From contig JAWRVZ010000112.1 of the NCBI GenBank assembly GCA_037043235.1, positions 806,001 through 870,000 of the forward strand: a stretch of 64,000 nucleotides of DNA, given 5' to 3'. The DNA is from Rhodeus uyekii (taxonomy: Eukaryota > Chordata > Actinopteri > Cypriniformes > Acheilognathidae). Position numbers and translations under genes: made by a program. The notes under the pieces are model-generated. The model ran no database searches, was not told the origin of the DNA, and saw nothing but the letters and a program-made list of their open reading frames with translations. Shown piece after piece: positions 62,367 through 64,000 of this stretch; within the stretch, counting starts at the first letter, position 1; every line of letters starts with the position of its first letter.

Positions 62367-63780
62367 CTAATGTTTCCAGAAACCCAGCTTTCTGACACTG
62401 GGCCCTACATTGTGACCCAAAATCCTTTGGTAATCCTCAGATTTCATGATGATTTGCACACAGTCAAGGCACCCAGTGCCAGAGGCAGCAAAACAACCCC
62501 AAAACATCTTTGATCCTCGACCATATTTGACTGTAGGTATTGTGTTCTTTTCTTTGTAGCCCTCATTCCGTTTTCGGTAAACAGTAGAATGATGTTCTTT
62601 ACCAAAAAGCTCTATCTTGGTCTCATCTGTCCACAAGACATTTTCCCAGAAGGATTTTGGCTTACTCAAGCACATTTTGGCAACATTTTGTAGTTTTGCT
62701 TTTTTATGTCTCTGTGTCAGCAGTGGGGTCCTCCTGGATCTCCTATAATAGCATTTAATTTCATTCAAATGTTGACGGATAGTTTGCACTGACACTGATG
62801 CACCCTGAGCCTGCAGGACAGCTTGAATTTCTTTTGAACTTGTTTGGGGCTGTGTCAGGGTTCTGCTACATTCGGTCTAGTCATTTCTTGGTTTTGTGGC
62901 AGAGTTCTGACACTACCGTAATGTCTTGAGTTTTGTGTGTGTGCGCGTGGCTTCGAGTGTTCGAGTGTGCGGGTTATAGTGTCCGATCCCCAGACGGTCT
63001 TGTCTAGTTTCGGTTTGTGTCAGGGTTCGGACATTCATGACCCGTGTGTTCGTCCTTGTTGTGAGCGCATGAGAACAGATGTTTGCTTGTTCTTGCACAC
63101 TCTATGTTTTGTGAGTGGGCGCGGTTTCGGGCTTGCTTGATTCCGCATCTCCTCGTGTCTGTGTGCAGTGTTGTAAGCATGCGGTTCATGTTTACATCGG
63201 CCGCGTGTTTTCATGTTGTGTTTTCGTGTCACACGCAGTTTGGTTGTCACCAGCTGCGCGTCGTCTTTGTTTAATGTGAACACGCGGCAGCATTGGCTGC
63301 GTGTTCATGTCTTGTCATTGAGAACCCCAAACTCCTTGTTCTACTGTTTTACTTTGATTTGCCCCAGCTGTACCCTCATCATGTGCTCCCTATTTATTCC
63401 CCCTGTGTTTGCTGTCTTGTGCTGTTTCGTCGTCATTTAATGGTTGTGTTACTCCTTGTCTCCTGTCTCCAGATTCCAGTCGAGTTTTTCCTAGTCTAGT
63501 TTTGTCAATCCAGTCTAGTCTTGTTGTTCTCCCTTAGGGTTGTTTTTGTTTGCTTTCTGTTACAATAAAATCCCCATCATCTTGCAATATTGAGTCCTCG
63601 CATCATCCCCTTCCGCACACCCTGACAGGCTGCTTGTCCTCCATCTGGGCTATCCTGTGTTGCAACCTTTCGTCAAATTTTCTCTTTCGTCCATGTCCAG
63701 GGAGATTAGCTACAGTGCCCTTGGTTGCAAACTTCTTGATTATTTTTCCACAATTGTGGTTCTCAAGTCCTCAGACAGTT
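62367..63780 (-). pseudogene. Tc1-like transposase pseudogene, interrupted
   Basis: Upstream part (63628-63780) contains remnants of the DNA-binding region. Downstream part encodes SVQTIRQHLNEIKCYYRRSR, then VLWTDETKIELFG (first catalytic Asp) and SKMFWGCFAASGTGCLD, and ends before the QDNDPKH-type second catalytic region. Split by the LTR and truncated. Confidence 0.85.
62853..63627 (+). mobile_element. Solo LTR, 775 bp (copy 2, same family as 38865-39620)
   Basis: Starts TGTCAGGGTTCTGCTACATT and ends ACACCCTGACA. Flanked by the exact 5-bp duplication GGCTG (62848-62852, 63628-63632). AATAAAATCCCCATC near 63566 matches the signal in copy 1. Alignable to copy 1 from end to end by eye, with scattered differences. 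Confidence 0.9.
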
Positions 63781-64000
63781 CTCTCCTCTTTCTGTTGTCC
63801 ATGTTTAGTGTGGCACACACAGACACACAATGCAAAGACTTTACTTTCCCCAGGTGAGTTTAAAGGAGCATCACATGCTTGAAACAATCTTATTTATCCA
63901 CAATTTTGAAAGGGTGACAATAATTTTGTCCAGCCTTTTTTTTGAGTTTTGTGTGAAATTTGCTTTTTTTACTTCTTTTTTTTTGTTTTGTTCCAATACA

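Larger units (their letters stand above)
62346..63960 (-). mobile_element. Tc1-like transposon relic, split by a solo LTR
   Basis: The right side carries a Tc1-type terminal sequence (GGGTGACAATAATTTTGTCC at about 63912). The left side stops within the transposase, so the element is truncated. The LTR sits at 62853-63627. Confidence 0.85.

Noticed and set aside
63083..63499. Small overlapping plus-strand frames as genes
   Set aside because: They lie within the solo LTR, which is non-coding, and similar frames in copy 1 are not conserved.

Overview
The window is vertebrate nuclear DNA, almost certainly from a cyprinid-type teleost. The evidence is spliced genes with GT-AG introns, fish-type Tc1 and hAT transposons, a tRNA-derived fish SINE, solo LTRs, and a MITE with ends like CTTAAAGTGCCC that I associate with carp-family genomes. 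The species call is inference; the genes are read directly from exon translations and splice sites.

Two protein-coding genes lie tail to tail. On the + strand (286-about 9765) is the 3' part of foxp1: eleven coding exons, about 439 codons, carrying the C2H2 zinc finger, leucine zipper, CtBP-type motif, forkhead domain and C-terminus, then a 1.1-kb 3' UTR. Its 5' exons (glutamine-rich region) lie before base 1. On the - strand (about 55862 down to about 16170) is an apparently complete tensin-2 gene, tns2: 28 coding exons whose lengths sum to 4788 nt (1595 residues plus stop) with every splice phase consistent. Domain order is C1, PTEN-like phosphatase, C2, long disordered linker, SH2, PTB. 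Any upstream non-coding exon and the promoter lie above 55.86 kb or outside the window.

The 6.4 kb between the genes (9.77-16.17 kb) is mostly transposon-derived: a 1.55-kb element with terminal inverted repeats, a hAT element with a broken Tc1 copy inside it, and two smaller inverted-repeat elements. The tns2 introns hold most of the rest: a 1.9-kb CA/CTCA minisatellite (17.1-19.05 kb), a Tc1 relic (27.2-28.3 kb), a TTGCTAGGG-type repeat (29.95-31.37 kb) with a complementary-strand relative at 56.5-58.3 kb, a tetranucleotide array (34.4-34.9 kb), a hAT element split by a solo LTR (38.2-39.6 kb), and a 33-unit array of a 46-bp repeat (46.63-48.17 kb). The window ends in a Tc1 relic split by a second solo LTR of the same family.

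The strongest oddities are the 46-bp array, which packs about 65 CCAAT boxes into 1.5 kb and appears to have expanded from within a dispersed MITE; two tns2 exons whose 3' splice sites abut microsatellites; an Arg/Glu-rich segment in the tns2 linker; and a tns2 phosphatase loop that keeps the WPD aspartate and the HC pair. I see no RNA genes apart from the SINE, no CRISPR array, and no bacterial or viral gene.
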